Assembly: GCA_963942565.1 (NCBI GenBank)
Contig: OZ012699.1
Location: forward strand, 26,471,371-26,535,370
Direction of reading: 5' to 3'
From: Maea johnstoni
Taxonomy: Eukaryota; Annelida; Polychaeta; Spionida; Magelonidae
DNA: 64,000 bases
Both the position numbers and the translations under genes were made by a program. This document shows, piece by piece, positions 12,401 to 23,290 of this stretch. Under the pieces are notes generated by a model. That model worked only from the letters and a program-made list of their open reading frames with translations. It searched no databases and had not been told where the DNA came from. Within the stretch, counting starts at the first letter, position 1. Each line of letters opens with the position of its first letter.

Positions 12401-14114
12401 GTCTTCTCATATAAAAAACGAGGCTGTGACCTGTAAACTTGATGTCAAACCCATAGTAACCATGGCGAAGGGGGATAAAACATTTTTTCGGATCCTAACA
12501 TTGACAATTAATGAAAAGCAATGCAATACAGTCCAGTGCACCATAGACATTGACCAAACAGCTGTTAGTATCAGAGTTGAGCTGATGATAATACATATTA
12601 CCCTGCTCTTAGCACATGTAATTATGTGCATAAGCAGTTCTCAATTCAGATAAAAGAGTTATATATGAGAATAGACAGATTTGGATTTCCGATACGGAAT
12701 TGCATATCTTATAAAAGGTAAGAGACAGATGACTTTCCAGTTAATCTCATGTCAAATATGTTGAACACAAGTAATGCAATTGATTAATGTTATAGCCGTT
12801 AATAAATAAACCTTTAGGTGGTGATGTCAGATACTTTTTTCTTTTCACATAAGAAGGTGTAACTCATTTAAAGTAGGGAGATGACATGAAATGAAAAACA
12901 ATCGAGATCATACGAGATTTGTTGCTTATAGTTAATATGTTGTTCTTCAAATAAATCATGAGTTTTCCAACTCCAAATATGAAAAACAAAGTTAAATATA
13001 GATAAATAAAGAGCACTGCCAAAGGTATCACTGAATAATAGCATTTAGCAAGAATTGGCAACATGATGCTATACATTTCATTTTTTTGTTTTCTCAGTCA
13101 CAGGGTGTTTGTTATTTATTTCACAGTATTTTCATAGAAGAATATAATCATATATGACTATCCATGCAGAATAGATGCGATGTATAGCGCTGTATGGTGT
13201 AATCCAAAGCAATAAGTCCATGGCTGTCGCTCAGCTTTATATAATTGCGCCAAAGATGAGTTCTAAATACATGCCAGTGTATAATGTATTTTATGAGAAA
13301 ACTTTTTTTATTGATAATATGATATGCCTTTATTTCTATGATGATTTCTAAATTTAAGGAATACATTTTAAAGGTTTGTAAAGGGGTTATTTTGATGTTA
13401 TGACAGTTTTTCAAGGGTTTGTTAACATATATAACCAATGTAGCTATTTTGGGATGGCTTTGTATTATTTTAGGTCATTGGTCACAATGTGGCAACATCA
13501 GAAGTTTTGAGGCAAATACAAAAGACAACTGGAGCACAATGGTCCAGCCGTGGGTATTAGACTGGAGGATTTTAAAGTTTCTATAAAATTGAGCGTGAGA
13601 AGTATTGTTATCAGTACCATTATTACGTGATATAAGTATTCCTATGCTATCATGTGAAGTCGAAATACAAATGTTCCCACTCGGACCTCAACATGTGCTT
13701 AGGAAAAAACTAGGTTACCCTACTGGTGTATTCTATGCAAGGAACACAGTTTTTTGTTATGGCTATTGAAATATCTTATTGGTTGTTCTTTGATTTCTAA
13801 GTTCAAGTACAATGACCCACGAATAGAAGTGAAAACCAGTTTGATAGCGAAAATTCTTGGTTGCAATCAACTGTAAAAAAGACCTTCTTCCGCGAAATAA
13901 GTAACGCGGTTGCGGCCCCTCTCTGAACCTGACAGCCCTCCCCGGGATTTAACGGTGCTTTTTAACAGCTTAGGTCATATTGCGACCAGACACAGAAACC
14001 TAGCACTGGGGAGAATTTCCCTTCTCTTTACGAATATTTCCAAGGGATCTTTCAGTTGCAGAAGCACCACATACAGCCCTCCACAATGCCGCCCATTTAT
14101 ATAGCAACCAGGCA

Positions 14115-14203
14115 AAACAGCTAAATGTGGTGCTGCAAACACAAACCTGCAATCTCACACTTGGGAACCAGGCATCGTAACCACTAGGTCACAGCTGATC
14201 CCT
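14115..14203 (-). mobile_element. Candidate tRNA-derived SINE head
   Basis: On the minus strand GGATCAGCTGTGACCTAGTG followed by GTTACGATGCC resembles a tRNA A box (the CCTAGTGGTTA pattern). About 40 bases on, GCAGGTTTGTGTTTGC resembles a decayed B box (GGTTCGANTCC). Positions about 14135-14203 would be the pol III head. Shortened relatives of the A-box part occur in unit C (near 48310) and unit D (near 62430). No clear tail or target duplication was found, so this is a candidate only. Confidence 0.4.
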
Positions 14204-14850
14204 TCACACTTGTATTTCGTGGTAGAAAATGGAATTTGAATTTCTAATTTTTCTTCACATTTTCTACCATATTACGGCTTCCTAGGAAAATCAGTCGACC
14301 CCCCCCCCTCATACCCATGGGGATACTTTCATAGGCTATAAGAAACAATTTTTAATTTTGGCTAGATGAACCGGAATTTTAGTATAGATGTGCAGTAGCC
14401 TTGCATTGGGTGAGAATACATTATCTTGGAAATTCCTCTCCAGAGTCGAGTGTTAAAATTTCTGAAAATATTCATTCCCCCAGGGAGTCTTTCTTAGATT
14501 TTTTAGTTTTTACCATGCCATGTGTGCGAGATAATTAAATTAATCTAAAGAAGAATGTTGCTCAGCAATCTAACAAACGACCTAAATAGTCTTAGAATTG
14601 GGCATTAGGCTGTCAGAATGTCCTAAGGCACCGCCCCTCAATCCTGGAGCACAGGATTTTTAGAGCGACAAATGCTTCACAAAATGTTTATCAGTTGGTA
14701 CAATATTATTAGCCTTCTATCCATAATTGAGACCTCTATTGATCAATAGAGATCACTATTAAAATGATGATGTTAAATAGTTTAAAGAAACATGCATAAA
14801 ATTGCACATTTGAGAATATATAAAAGACTCTACTAGGCATTCTGTATGGT

Positions 14851-15134
14851 AAATGGCTGAGTTAAACAGTGCTTGGTGAATTTGGCCTGTCGCACGATTT
14901 GAAGCCTCTGTCGCTCGCTGGTGCGACAATGCAACAGTTGGACACCCCTGTTTCTAGCTGGGCAAGATGGCTGGCTTCTACCTCTCCATCGACAAATGGC
15001 TGAGTTAAACAGTGCTTGGTGAATTTGGCCTGTCGCACGATTTGAAGCCTCTGTCGCTCGCTGGTGCGACAATGCAACAGTTTGACACCCCTGTTCTTAG
15101 TTGGGCAAGATGGGTGGCTTCTACCTCTCCATCG
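14851..15134. repeat. 142-bp tandem duplication, two copies in A, one in B
   Basis: AAATGGCTGAGTTAAACAGT opens both copies (14851 and 14993). Each contains CCTGTCGCACGATTTGAAGC and GGTGCGACAATGCAACAG. Unit B has a single copy beginning at 30359, which accounts exactly for the 142-bp change in A/B offset (15,507 to 15,365). Confidence 0.93.
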
Positions 15135-15136
15135 AC

Positions 15137-15291
15137 AGTGGCTGAACATCTCTAGATTCCACCGTCACCTGTCTCAAATGAGTCTGGATAAACTTCTACG
15201 AAAGGTTTTTAAATGGGCTCAAAAACCAAATATCAGTTGGTCCCTTAAGGTAGCTAAACAATATGATATCCGTGGCCTTCCTAGGGCATAA
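15137..15291 (+). mobile_element. Relic of a LINE ORF2 C-terminal region
   Basis: The plus-strand frame reads RFHRHLSQMSLDKLLRKVFK, then WAQKPNISWSLKV, then a stop after GLPRA. The pattern (Arg-His near the start, Leu-x-x-Lys-Val-Phe-x-Trp, then an isolated Trp and Val-Lys) resembles the post-RT region of CR1/Jockey-group non-LTR polymerases. A related stretch is visible in unit D near 63450. Similarity is by eye, and a chance frame remains possible. Confidence 0.35.
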
Positions 15292-15668
15292 TGATATTAA
15301 TGGTAGTTGATTTTTCAGAAATTGGTCAAGAACTACGCTACCTACTAACTACCTACTGAGTGCAAAACTAAGTGGCATACAACCTTAAACGGTGAAAATA
15401 TCTATAAACTAAGGACTAACCAGTTAAATAAGAGATTTTCTATCACAACTATGCCTAGAGCACAGGTATTTGTATCCGTATAATGATCCGAAAATTGGTA
15501 AAAAATGTTACTATAAAAACCAAATGATTATGGGGACTTAGGCCACCCTCTTATGAAGCCTGCTATGAAATTTCAGGTTGATCCAAGCACTGCAAAGCGA
15601 GAAAAAAAGACTTTAAAGTATATTGCCATGACTTGTCTAATATATATAACACAAGGTGGACAACGAGA

Positions 15669-16157
15669 TCATGTCAAAACGTAAACAAACCATCTAAAAT
15701 TACTCGCAGCTCAGAACTGTCTGGGAAACAAACACAATTTTTGTATCATGTGTGTTTCTTGACCTATTTAGAAGAAACACTCTGGTGGAAATTTTGCTAA
15801 TCCACATATTTAGCCTCAAAATTGCTCATTATTCGCCAAAGACGTCCTCCATGTAATCGCTCGAAATGGAAGGTGAAATAGCAGATATATTGAAGTCATG
15901 TGACACTCCACCCCTGCTTTGATTGGCCCTTGCTTCAATATATCTGCTATTTCAACTTCCGTTACGAGCGATTATATGAAGGACGTCTTTGGCGAATAAT
16001 GAGCAATTTTGAGGCTAAATATGTGGATTAGCAAAATTTCCACCAGTGTTTCTTCTAAATAGGTCAAGAAACACACATGATACAAAAATTGTGTTTGTTT
16101 CCCTGACAGTTCTGAGCCGCGAGTAATTTAAGGTGGTTTGTTTACGTTTTGACATGA
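15669..16157. mobile_element. 489-bp foldback element (near-perfect long inverted repeat)
   Basis: Left arm 15669-15895 begins TCATGTCAAAACGTAAACAA. Right arm 15933-16157 ends with its reverse complement. Only a 37-bp loop separates them, so almost the whole element folds into one hairpin with about 225-bp arms. It is present in units A and B and absent from unit C. No clear target duplication could be set, so the family is open (MITE or foldback). Confidence 0.88.
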
Positions 16158-16166
16158 CTTTCAATA

Positions 16167-16318
16167 CAGGTAACTCTGCTTAATCCGCTCTGATGTGGAC
16201 CCTAAATTTCTGTGCAGATTAGGCAAAATCTGGATAATGCGTATAGGAATTATATGTATAGGAAGGGACTGGGACCCTCCAATCCAGATTACACGTCTGG
16301 ATTATGCAAAGTTGCCTG
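16167..16318. mobile_element. 152-bp pogo/Tigger-like MITE
   Basis: The left end CAGGTAACTCTGCTTAATCC and the reverse-complemented right end CAGGCAACTTTGCATAATCC form a terminal inverted repeat differing at only three positions. Both ends are bounded by TA (16165-16166 and 16319-16320). TA duplication with CAGG..TAATCC ends is typical of pogo/Tigger-group MITEs. It sits 9 bp from the end of the foldback. Confidence 0.82.
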
Positions 16319-17271
16319 TATTTCAAATGATACAGATAAATTGATGTTCATAATGTCCAACCGTGATATAACGTTTAGTGACAAAATTTGCTGCAAAATG
16401 TTTGATATCAAAACTGATGTACCAAGCACAGAGAGATTTTAAATTTCTGGTTTCTGTGATCTTATATTTTTTTCTTTTTAAATCTTTGATATCTTTTATC
16501 CGTAACATCACATGCTTTGGTTAAATATCAAAAAACGCACCAAAAAGTACAACAAAACTTATCTTCCATAACTTCGATTTTTTTCTAAAACATCAAGAAA
16601 AAACAACATATTAAACTAATGTTTAACTATGAGCATCTCAAATACAGATTAAGAGAGGAGATAAGCAAGTTGAATAAGATGGGTATTGTTAATGGAATAT
16701 TATGACGACCAGGATTAATTCTACATTACAAGGGAAGAAACATGATAAAACAAAAATGTTCATCAATACATATAGAGTTAATATCTTTATTGGCTGATGA
16801 GTATACAATGGTGTTTGACTTGTGATGAAAAGGTAAAATGCTGTCAACAACGCGATGTTTGTTTATATCATAATGTCATTTTATACCATATTCAGATAAG
16901 ATAATTATCATTTAACCTGATGATACATGCTTTATTTATATAACAGCAACAATTCAAAGCAGAGAACTATAATGCAAAGCTTAATATGGAAGTTCAAAAG
17001 TTTGAAAATTGTGGGAGTTATTTTTTAGCCAACTAATCAATTTAGATTAATTATTCATATTAAGTTTTGATATCTATGAGGTAGTGATTACGATGTACAG
17101 AAATGGTGTAAATGTACATCTACAGAGCACAAATTTTAATTTTTGAATACAAGAGTTGTGGTTCTGCACAACTTTGAATGCATACTGAGGCGCCGAAAAG
17201 TCCTGAACACCCCAATTCTTGGAAATCTACGGCCAAAAATGGCTTAACGTGGCTAACAGCTTTCAATATGT

Positions 17272-17745
17272 AAAAGCTTGTTAAGATGGATAGGAAATCC
17301 TATGAACTATGCATTATGATGTTATTACTAGAGATGTGTGACAAGTAATTGATGCCAAACTAAACTGTTATTTCCTAGTGTAAACTTTACCCAATACTTC
17401 TGAAACTTTAAGGCGTGTAAATAATGATATTGAAATTTGATATTTCCACTACTAAAAAAAGTGAAATGTTTTAAAACGGTTGCCATGGCGTATGTGCTCC
17501 AATTCTTTAATTTGATGATTTTTTATGATTAGTGGGTTCAACAGATACTTTTCTCAAAATTCCATACATATTGACTAAGGAATGGATTAGATAGAGACAG
17601 AAGACCGAATAGGGTTGAAGTTTCTACTTTACATTCAATTCAAGTGAAATGCAGAATGCAGAATGAATGAAGAAGTTGCAATGCTTAAAGCTTGTTAAGA
17701 TGGATAGGAAATCCTATGAACTATGCATTATGATGTTATTACTAG
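17272..17745. repeat. About 59-bp direct repeat flanking a 355-bp segment
   Basis: AAGCTTGTTAAGATGGATAG with GAACTATGCATTATGATGTT starts at about 17272 and again at about 17687, 414 bp apart. Unit B has the same arrangement. Unit C has a single matching copy near 53078, so a local duplication or insertion preceded the A/B split. Confidence 0.8.
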
Positions 17746-18484
17746 TATACTCTACTGTTATAAAACTTCTATGGACACAGGGGTAAACTTGGAATACAGA
17801 CATAAATGTTGAACATTACAGCCTGCCAGGCAGGAAAAAAGTTCCAAGAGACTCGAAAAATGGTCAGCGAATAATTAGCATGCCTTATAAAGATTATACT
17901 CATATTAAAACAAATCCAGACCCTTTTTGATGTACAAATTGAGAGAGGAAAAAAAAACTTTGTTATCAAGAGAAATACAGGTATAGTGTACAAGGCAGGA
18001 AAAACAATATGAAAATCATGGAACATTCTTACAGTGCATTTTAAAAAGCGTCATGAACGCACTGCGGGTAAAAGGTTAGGAAACGTTGAAAGGTTGATCA
18101 CCCAGCAACAATTGTGGCAATAATCCATGGCTGCTACGAGGAGCTTCAATGCTCTCTTTTGTCTTTTGTTACGCTTTGTCTGATTGGAGGCTTGAGTGAT
18201 GGCGCACTGAGGACTGATAGCACAAAGTGTTCAAGCGCCTGAAAATATGATCAATACACAGTCTGTGCCAATGAAAATATCATTAATATATGGTACAGAC
18301 CTATGAAAATATAATCAATATATGATCTGTGACGGTCTCATTTGTTAGGGTAAGGAAACATTTACGTTTACAGGGGGAGGTTGGGAAAGTTCAGAAAGCC
18401 AGAGAATATTGTACATTCTATGGCCCCCACCATAATTTTGCCAACATTCTTCAGAGAATAGGTGAGGTTATTTAGGGTCTGTGC

Positions 18485-18829
18485 TCACGTTGGGTCGATC
18501 ATCAATTATAATTGATAATCGATCGGTTGCCTCTCTTTCACTGATTTATCGATTACGCAATAGGCAATTGATAATAATCGGAAAAGATGACATCTAGCAA
18601 CGAAAAATGGAACTAAATGACTGGCAGGTTGATAGCTTTCTTGCTATGAAATTTAGCTCCAAAAACACTTGAGCACCAAGTTAGAGTGGGTGCTAGATCT
18701 CTACAACCCAATTACTGAAAAAGTGTGAAAAACTGATTATGATCAATAAAAAACTGATTATGATCAAAAATCGATCGGTTGGCTGCAACTGATTATCGAT
18801 CATGAAATTGCAACAGATTCCCAACCCTA
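18485..18829. mobile_element. 345-bp hAT-like MITE, copy A
   Basis: The element is bounded by GTCTGTGC (18477-18484) and GACTGTGC (18830-18837), a near-perfect 8-bp target duplication. Its right end is ATTCCCAACCCTA and its left end ACGTTGGGTCGATC. Inside are several ATCGATCGGTTG and GATTATCGATCAT motifs. Eight-base duplication and AGGGTTGGGAAT-like ends fit hAT MITEs. The same element lies downstream of all three zinc-finger genes. Confidence 0.75.
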
Positions 18830-19060
18830 GACTGTGCGCTTAATTGGAAAAATATGGTACTCAACTAAGATTAATGCAATCTATATTGATCGCGAAATCT
18901 ACTTAGGAACAAACCCTCCAGTTCACTACAGTTAGTCCTATTGGTAACCGATATCACAGATCCTACCTCACAGAGATATGAAAAGATGGATTTTAATACC
19001 AGGTGATTATTGAAGTTTGACACTGCAGTTTGTTGCATACTAATTTATCTATACATCATG

Positions 19061-20905
19061 TTAGACAAAAACGGTTTCCTGTTTCACTAATATACTATTA
19101 GCATTTTCCTCCAACTCTTGCTTTAATGGGAGACACTGTACTTTAACAACATCGTTTTCCTGTTTCACTAATATGCTACCAGCCTTTTCCTCCAACTCCT
19201 GCTTTAAAGGAATACATTGTCCTTTAACAACTATCCATTGTCTTGATTCTGGTAACTTTTCTTCAGTGTGTGCACTCATGTGAGTAACTAGACCAGATAA
19301 ACATGTGAATGCCATGTCACACTCATCGCATGCAAATGTTTTTTCCTCGATGTGTATTTTCTTATGCTGCACCAAATAAGAAGAGTGTGTGAATGCCTTG
19401 TCACATTCACTGCACTGGAAGGGTCTTTCCCCACTGTGTATCCTCTTATGCTTTACCAGATTAGAAGAAGTTGTGAAAGCCTTATCACATTCATTGCACT
19501 GGAAGGGTCTTTCCCCACTGTGTATCCTTTCATGCTCTACCAGATGAGAGGAGTTTCTGAATGCCTTGTCACATACATTGCACTGGAAGGGTTTTTCCCC
19601 ACTGTGTATCCTCTTATGATTTATAAGAGCAGAAGACTGTCTGAATGCCTGGTCACATTCATTGCACTGGAAGGGTCTTCCCCCACTGTGTATCCTCTTA
19701 TGCTGTACCAGACTACAAGACCTTGTAAATGCCTTGTCACATTCATTGCACTGAAAAGGTCTTTCCCCACTGTGCATCCTCTTATGCTGTACAAGAGAAG
19801 ATGACTGTGTGAATGCCTGGTCACATTCATTGCAATGGAAGGGTCTTTCCCCACTGTGTATCCTCTTATGCTTTACAAGAGCAGAAGACTGTGCGAATGC
19901 CTTGTCACATTCATTGCACTGGAAGGGTCTTTCCCTACTGTGTATCCTCTTATGCTTTACAAGAGCAGAAGACTCTGCGAATGCCTTGTCACATTCATTG
20001 CAATGGAAGGGTCTTTCCCCACTGTGTATCCTCTTATGCTTTACAAGAGCAGAAGACTGTGTGAAAGCCTTGTCACATTCATTGCACTGGAAAGGTCTTT
20101 CCCCACTGTGCATCCTCTTATGCTGTACCAGGTGAGATGACTGTGTGAATGCCTGGTCACATTCATTGCAATGGAAGGGTCTTTCCCCACTGTGTATCCT
20201 CTTATGCGTTACAAGAGAAGAAGACTGTTCGAATGCCTTGTCACATTCATTGCACTGGAAGGGTCTTTCCCTACTGTGTATCTTCTTATGCTTTACGAGA
20301 CCAGAAGACTGTGTGAATGATTTGTCATATTCATTGCACTGGAAAGGTCTTTTCTCACGGTGTATCCGCTTATGTCTTAACAGATTAGAAGAAGTTGAGA
20401 AAGCCCTGTCACATTTATTGCATTGGAAGGGTCTTTCCCCACTGTGCATCCTCTCATGATCTACCAGATGAGAGGAGTTTCTGAATTCCTTGTCACATAC
20501 ATTGCACTGGAAGGGTTTTTCCCCGCTGTGTATCCTCTTATGATATACAAATGCAGAAGACTGTGCGAATGCCTTGTCACATTCATTGCACTGAAAGAGT
20601 TTTTTCCCAGTGTGTATCCTCTTATGCAGCCCCAAATCAGATGAGCATATGAATGCCTCATCACATAAATTGCACTGGAAGGGTCTTTCTCCACTGTTTA
20701 TCCACTTATGCTGTTGCAGATTAGAAGACTGTGTGAATGGGAGTGCTGTAAAGTCCTTGTCGTGTGGAAAAGGTCTTTCCCCATTGGGTGTTTTCTTGTG
20801 CCTTATCAAATTGGATGAACATTCATATGACTTGTTAGGTTCATCGCAAGTAAAGCCACTTTCCCCTTTATGCCCATCCTTTTGATCTTTCACATCCGAA
20901 GACAT
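19061..20905 (-). CDS. C2H2 zinc-finger protein, paralogue A (614 aa)
   Basis: Probable nuclear sequence-specific DNA-binding protein. Residues 1-75 hold a short unique start and two decayed fingers that keep the SSNLxxH and GERPF-type linker pattern but lack zinc-binding Cys residues. From residue 76, 17 finger units of 28 aa follow (FQCNECDKAFxxSSxLxxH type, HSGERPF linkers). Unit 5 has Tyr in place of its second Cys, leaving 16 complete fingers. The tail (about 550-614) carries four psi-K-x-E motifs at K568, K581, K595 and K608, arranged as a 27-aa tandem repeat; these resemble SUMO acceptor sites. No KRAB, SCAN, BTB or ZAD domain is visible, though one could lie on an unseen upstream exon. 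The start is chosen for its ACC-ATG context and because all three paralogues share it. The whole frame is one exon. Confidence 0.93.
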   Translation of the reverse strand: MSSDVKDQKDGHKGESGFTCDEPNKSYECSSNLIRHKKTPNGERPFPHDKDFTALPFTQSSNLQQHKWINSGERPFQCNLCDEAFICSSDLGLHKRIHTGKKLFQCNECDKAFAQSSAFVYHKRIHSGEKPFQCNVCDKEFRNSSHLVDHERMHSGERPFQCNKCDRAFSTSSNLLRHKRIHREKRPFQCNEYDKSFTQSSGLVKHKKIHSRERPFQCNECDKAFEQSSSLVTHKRIHSGERPFHCNECDQAFTQSSHLVQHKRMHSGERPFQCNECDKAFTQSSALVKHKRIHSGERPFHCNECDKAFAESSALVKHKRIHSRERPFQCNECDKAFAQSSALVKHKRIHSGERPFHCNECDQAFTQSSSLVQHKRMHSGERPFQCNECDKAFTRSCSLVQHKRIHSGGRPFQCNECDQAFRQSSALINHKRIHSGEKPFQCNVCDKAFRNSSHLVEHERIHSGERPFQCNECDKAFTTSSNLVKHKRIHSGERPFQCSECDKAFTHSSYLVQHKKIHIEEKTFACDECDMAFTCLSGLVTHMSAHTEEKLPESRQWIVVKGQCIPLKQELEEKAGSILVKQENDVVKVQCLPLKQELEENANSILVKQETVFV

Positions 20906-20915
20906 GGTAAGTGCT

Positions 20916-21385
20916 TATAACAGACTTCACTAATCAATCCAGTCTCCCTTGTTGCAGAATTTATTCTGAAATTTATGGTCTATTGACTATAACAAGGGAA
21001 TGGAAGCCTAAACTCTAAAAATCGTGGAGATTTGTCAATTAAGTTCTGGGTAGATTCTCTCCTTCAAATTATTTCCCATCATTGCTTTTGAATTGACCAC
21101 ACAACCAAAATTATAGACCTTTCTGTACCGCTGCAGGTATGAATGGGTACATAACATGTGAATTATCCTTATCATACTTGATCCCTAGGTAACGTTCATC
21201 AAAGTTACATAGAGTACAGCCCATCACCTGACATCTCTATCCAATATGAAGAAATGATGAACTTTTGACTTCGGCCTTGATTGATTTTTGCCTCCATGGA
21301 GAGATGTAGCTTGGTTGATGTATTTACCACTTTGTGGATCTGAAATAACAAAACAAGGAAAATAGAAATCAAAAACAAGTATTTA
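20916..21385 (-). other. Upstream flank of zinc-finger A (diverged relative of 36496-36990 and 56665-57110)
   Basis: The sequence upstream of the start codon resembles the same region of paralogues B and C but is clearly more diverged than the sequence on the other side of the codon. A 5' untranslated region and promoter are expected here. No TATA box or unambiguous splice site could be fixed by eye. Confidence 0.6.
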
Positions 21386-22869
21386 GGGGGGGACCTGGGT
21401 TGAAACAGGGGGGGGCTGGTGAAATTTTTTCAAGACTCAAGGGGGGGGCCGGTGAAAATTTTTGAATGGTCTAGGGGGGCCTGTGAAATATTTTTTTACC
21501 CGATAAGATGAATATGAATTAAATACCAAAGTTTGATTTCTCATCTTTAAACAACCAAACTAAAGGGCATTCTGATTTAAAATGCAATAACCACTTTAAA
21601 CATGTTTCACATCTTTATTTTACAATCATTTTCATAAATTATTGAACAACAATGGTTATTCAGGTATTGCATAACCTGCCTGTGGGGACAGACGTGCTTT
21701 GACCCTCCAGGGTCTGACACTTGGATTTCAGGCTAGGGGCCCGAAAAGGTCTTTTGACAAAAATAAGTGGTCAAAAACAGAATTTCTTGGTATTATACAT
21801 ACTAATTGGGGCAATTAGTTTGAAAGATCTAGGAGCCCACAGCAGAATAACGCGGATCTATATTTGCCAAGTATCCCTTAATGTGAGTGTTAACCCTTTT
21901 CTTATGTATACATTTTTTGTATCAACTTGGAGTTTCCGCAAAATGTTGATTTTGCTCATTATGTGACTGGTCTCATTGTAAAATTTGCCCATTGCCAATA
22001 ATCAAAGGTAGATCAGTAGTACTAGTTATCTGCCTTTGCAATAATACAAACACTCAAGCATTTAGTCACAAAAAAATGGAAAAAGCGGTTTCCAAAATCA
22101 GAGTCAGACAGACTATAGTCCTGAATATGGCAGAAAAAGTGACAACAATTGAAATTCTAATTTCAAAGATAATTTCAAAGGCATCAGCTCGTGTGTATGT
22201 ATGTTTATGGACTATAACTTCGACTTCATAGTTACAAAAGCATACTTTGATAAGTAGGAAATTACAAATATAATCAACAGATATAATCAAAAGAAACATG
22301 ATATTACAGGTATTAAAAAATAGTACTGTAGGATCACTATGTAAAAATATGGGAATACCAGCTTTACAGGTGTACTATGTCCTGTGTGGCAGACACATTA
22401 TACAAATATTCCACCCCCACAGGGATGTCATATTTGTTGTATCATACCAACAAACAATTGCTGCCTGACATCGGTGACCCAATTAGCAGAGCTCAATCCC
22501 ATGGGGAGTTCAATCTCAGAGTTGAAAGTTGCCGTTTTATACCCTTTAAACACTTGTAATATATTAAAGCAAATGGGCTGCCTGCATTGATCCTCAGTAG
22601 TTTTCTTCAATGAAATAACCACTTGCCCCTTTGCAAGTGAATTCTGCAAAAACGGCAATCTGGCATGCAGAACAAGACCCTTACTTGCCCCGCTTGGCAA
22701 GGAATGTCTTTTGGCAGAGTCCCCGCAATGTAACTCACCTTAGTTAAACAGGGTTGTGACAAGTGGAAGTGCCAGGGTGGGCAAGTAAACTTTAGGGGCA
22801 GCTTGCCATGCTCAGCAAGAAATGTTTTGGAACCTATGTTGCACCCTGCTATCGCAACATCGTCATTTC

Positions 22870-23290
22870 ACAACAGCTTTAAAATAATTAAATGGCAATT
22901 AAATTGAGTTGTGGCGGTTATAACATTCTAAACTGCATTAAAGTTGACCCACAGAGATGCAGATAATTTATCTTTTTTTTTAACATAGAGAACATCAGCG
23001 TGGCAATTTTTCCTGCTACTATAATCATGGCGTCGCGTGAGCATTTGTTGCACTAAGGATTTGGTGCGTAGTTGCGCATGTTGTGTGGTCAGTGGCGGTC
23101 AAAAGTATGTGCAACGCACTAGTGCGTTCCCTAATCATTCTGCATTAACCTTTAAAGCAGTCACAAAGTTACGACGGGATTCTGTCTCACCGTGACGTCA
23201 TACTTTCCTAAATTCCGCCGATAGTGGTCGCCACTTTTGTTTGTACTTTGCAGAAACAAGTTGCGCACAAAACTTGCGCACATCGCAAAT
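22870..23290 (-). repeat. Segment inverted relative to 41300-41730 and 61500-61720
   Basis: Matching blocks run in reverse order and orientation: GTGGCGGTTATAACATTCTA here against TTAGAACCGCCACAATTCAT at 41680; AGTTACGACGGGATTCTG against GGAATCCCATCACAAATTAC near 41400; AACAAGTTGCGCAC against GTGCGCAACTTGTTTCCGC near 41310. Identity is moderate, so the duplication is old. Confidence 0.75.

Larger units (their letters stand above)
9256..20915. repeat. Amplicon unit A (about 11.7 kb segmental duplication of 24768-36495)
   Basis: From CATAAGCCTGGGGTTGG at about 9256 onward the sequence matches unit B almost base for base. Offsets are constant at 15,507 (10672-14850), 15,365 (15064-17478), then 15,404 after a 39-bp difference, and change only at visible indels. 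The match ends abruptly just upstream of the zinc-finger start codon. Within the unit only the zinc-finger gene looks like host coding sequence. The rest is intergenic sequence with small elements listed separately. Several 60-96 aa open frames are conserved with unit B, but only because the DNA is nearly identical. Confidence 0.93.

Noticed and set aside
9652-14104. Several 64-96 aa frames perfectly conserved between units A and B
   Set aside because: The non-coding sequence between them is equally conserved because the duplication is recent, so conservation is not evidence of coding.
14115-14203. Functional tRNA gene
   Set aside because: Only A-box-like and decayed B-box-like motifs are present; no cloverleaf could be formed, so it is kept only as a SINE candidate.
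20900-20915. Plus-strand ATGGTAAGT as a splice donor
   Set aside because: It lies on the strand opposite the zinc-finger gene, and no plus-strand exon is supported.
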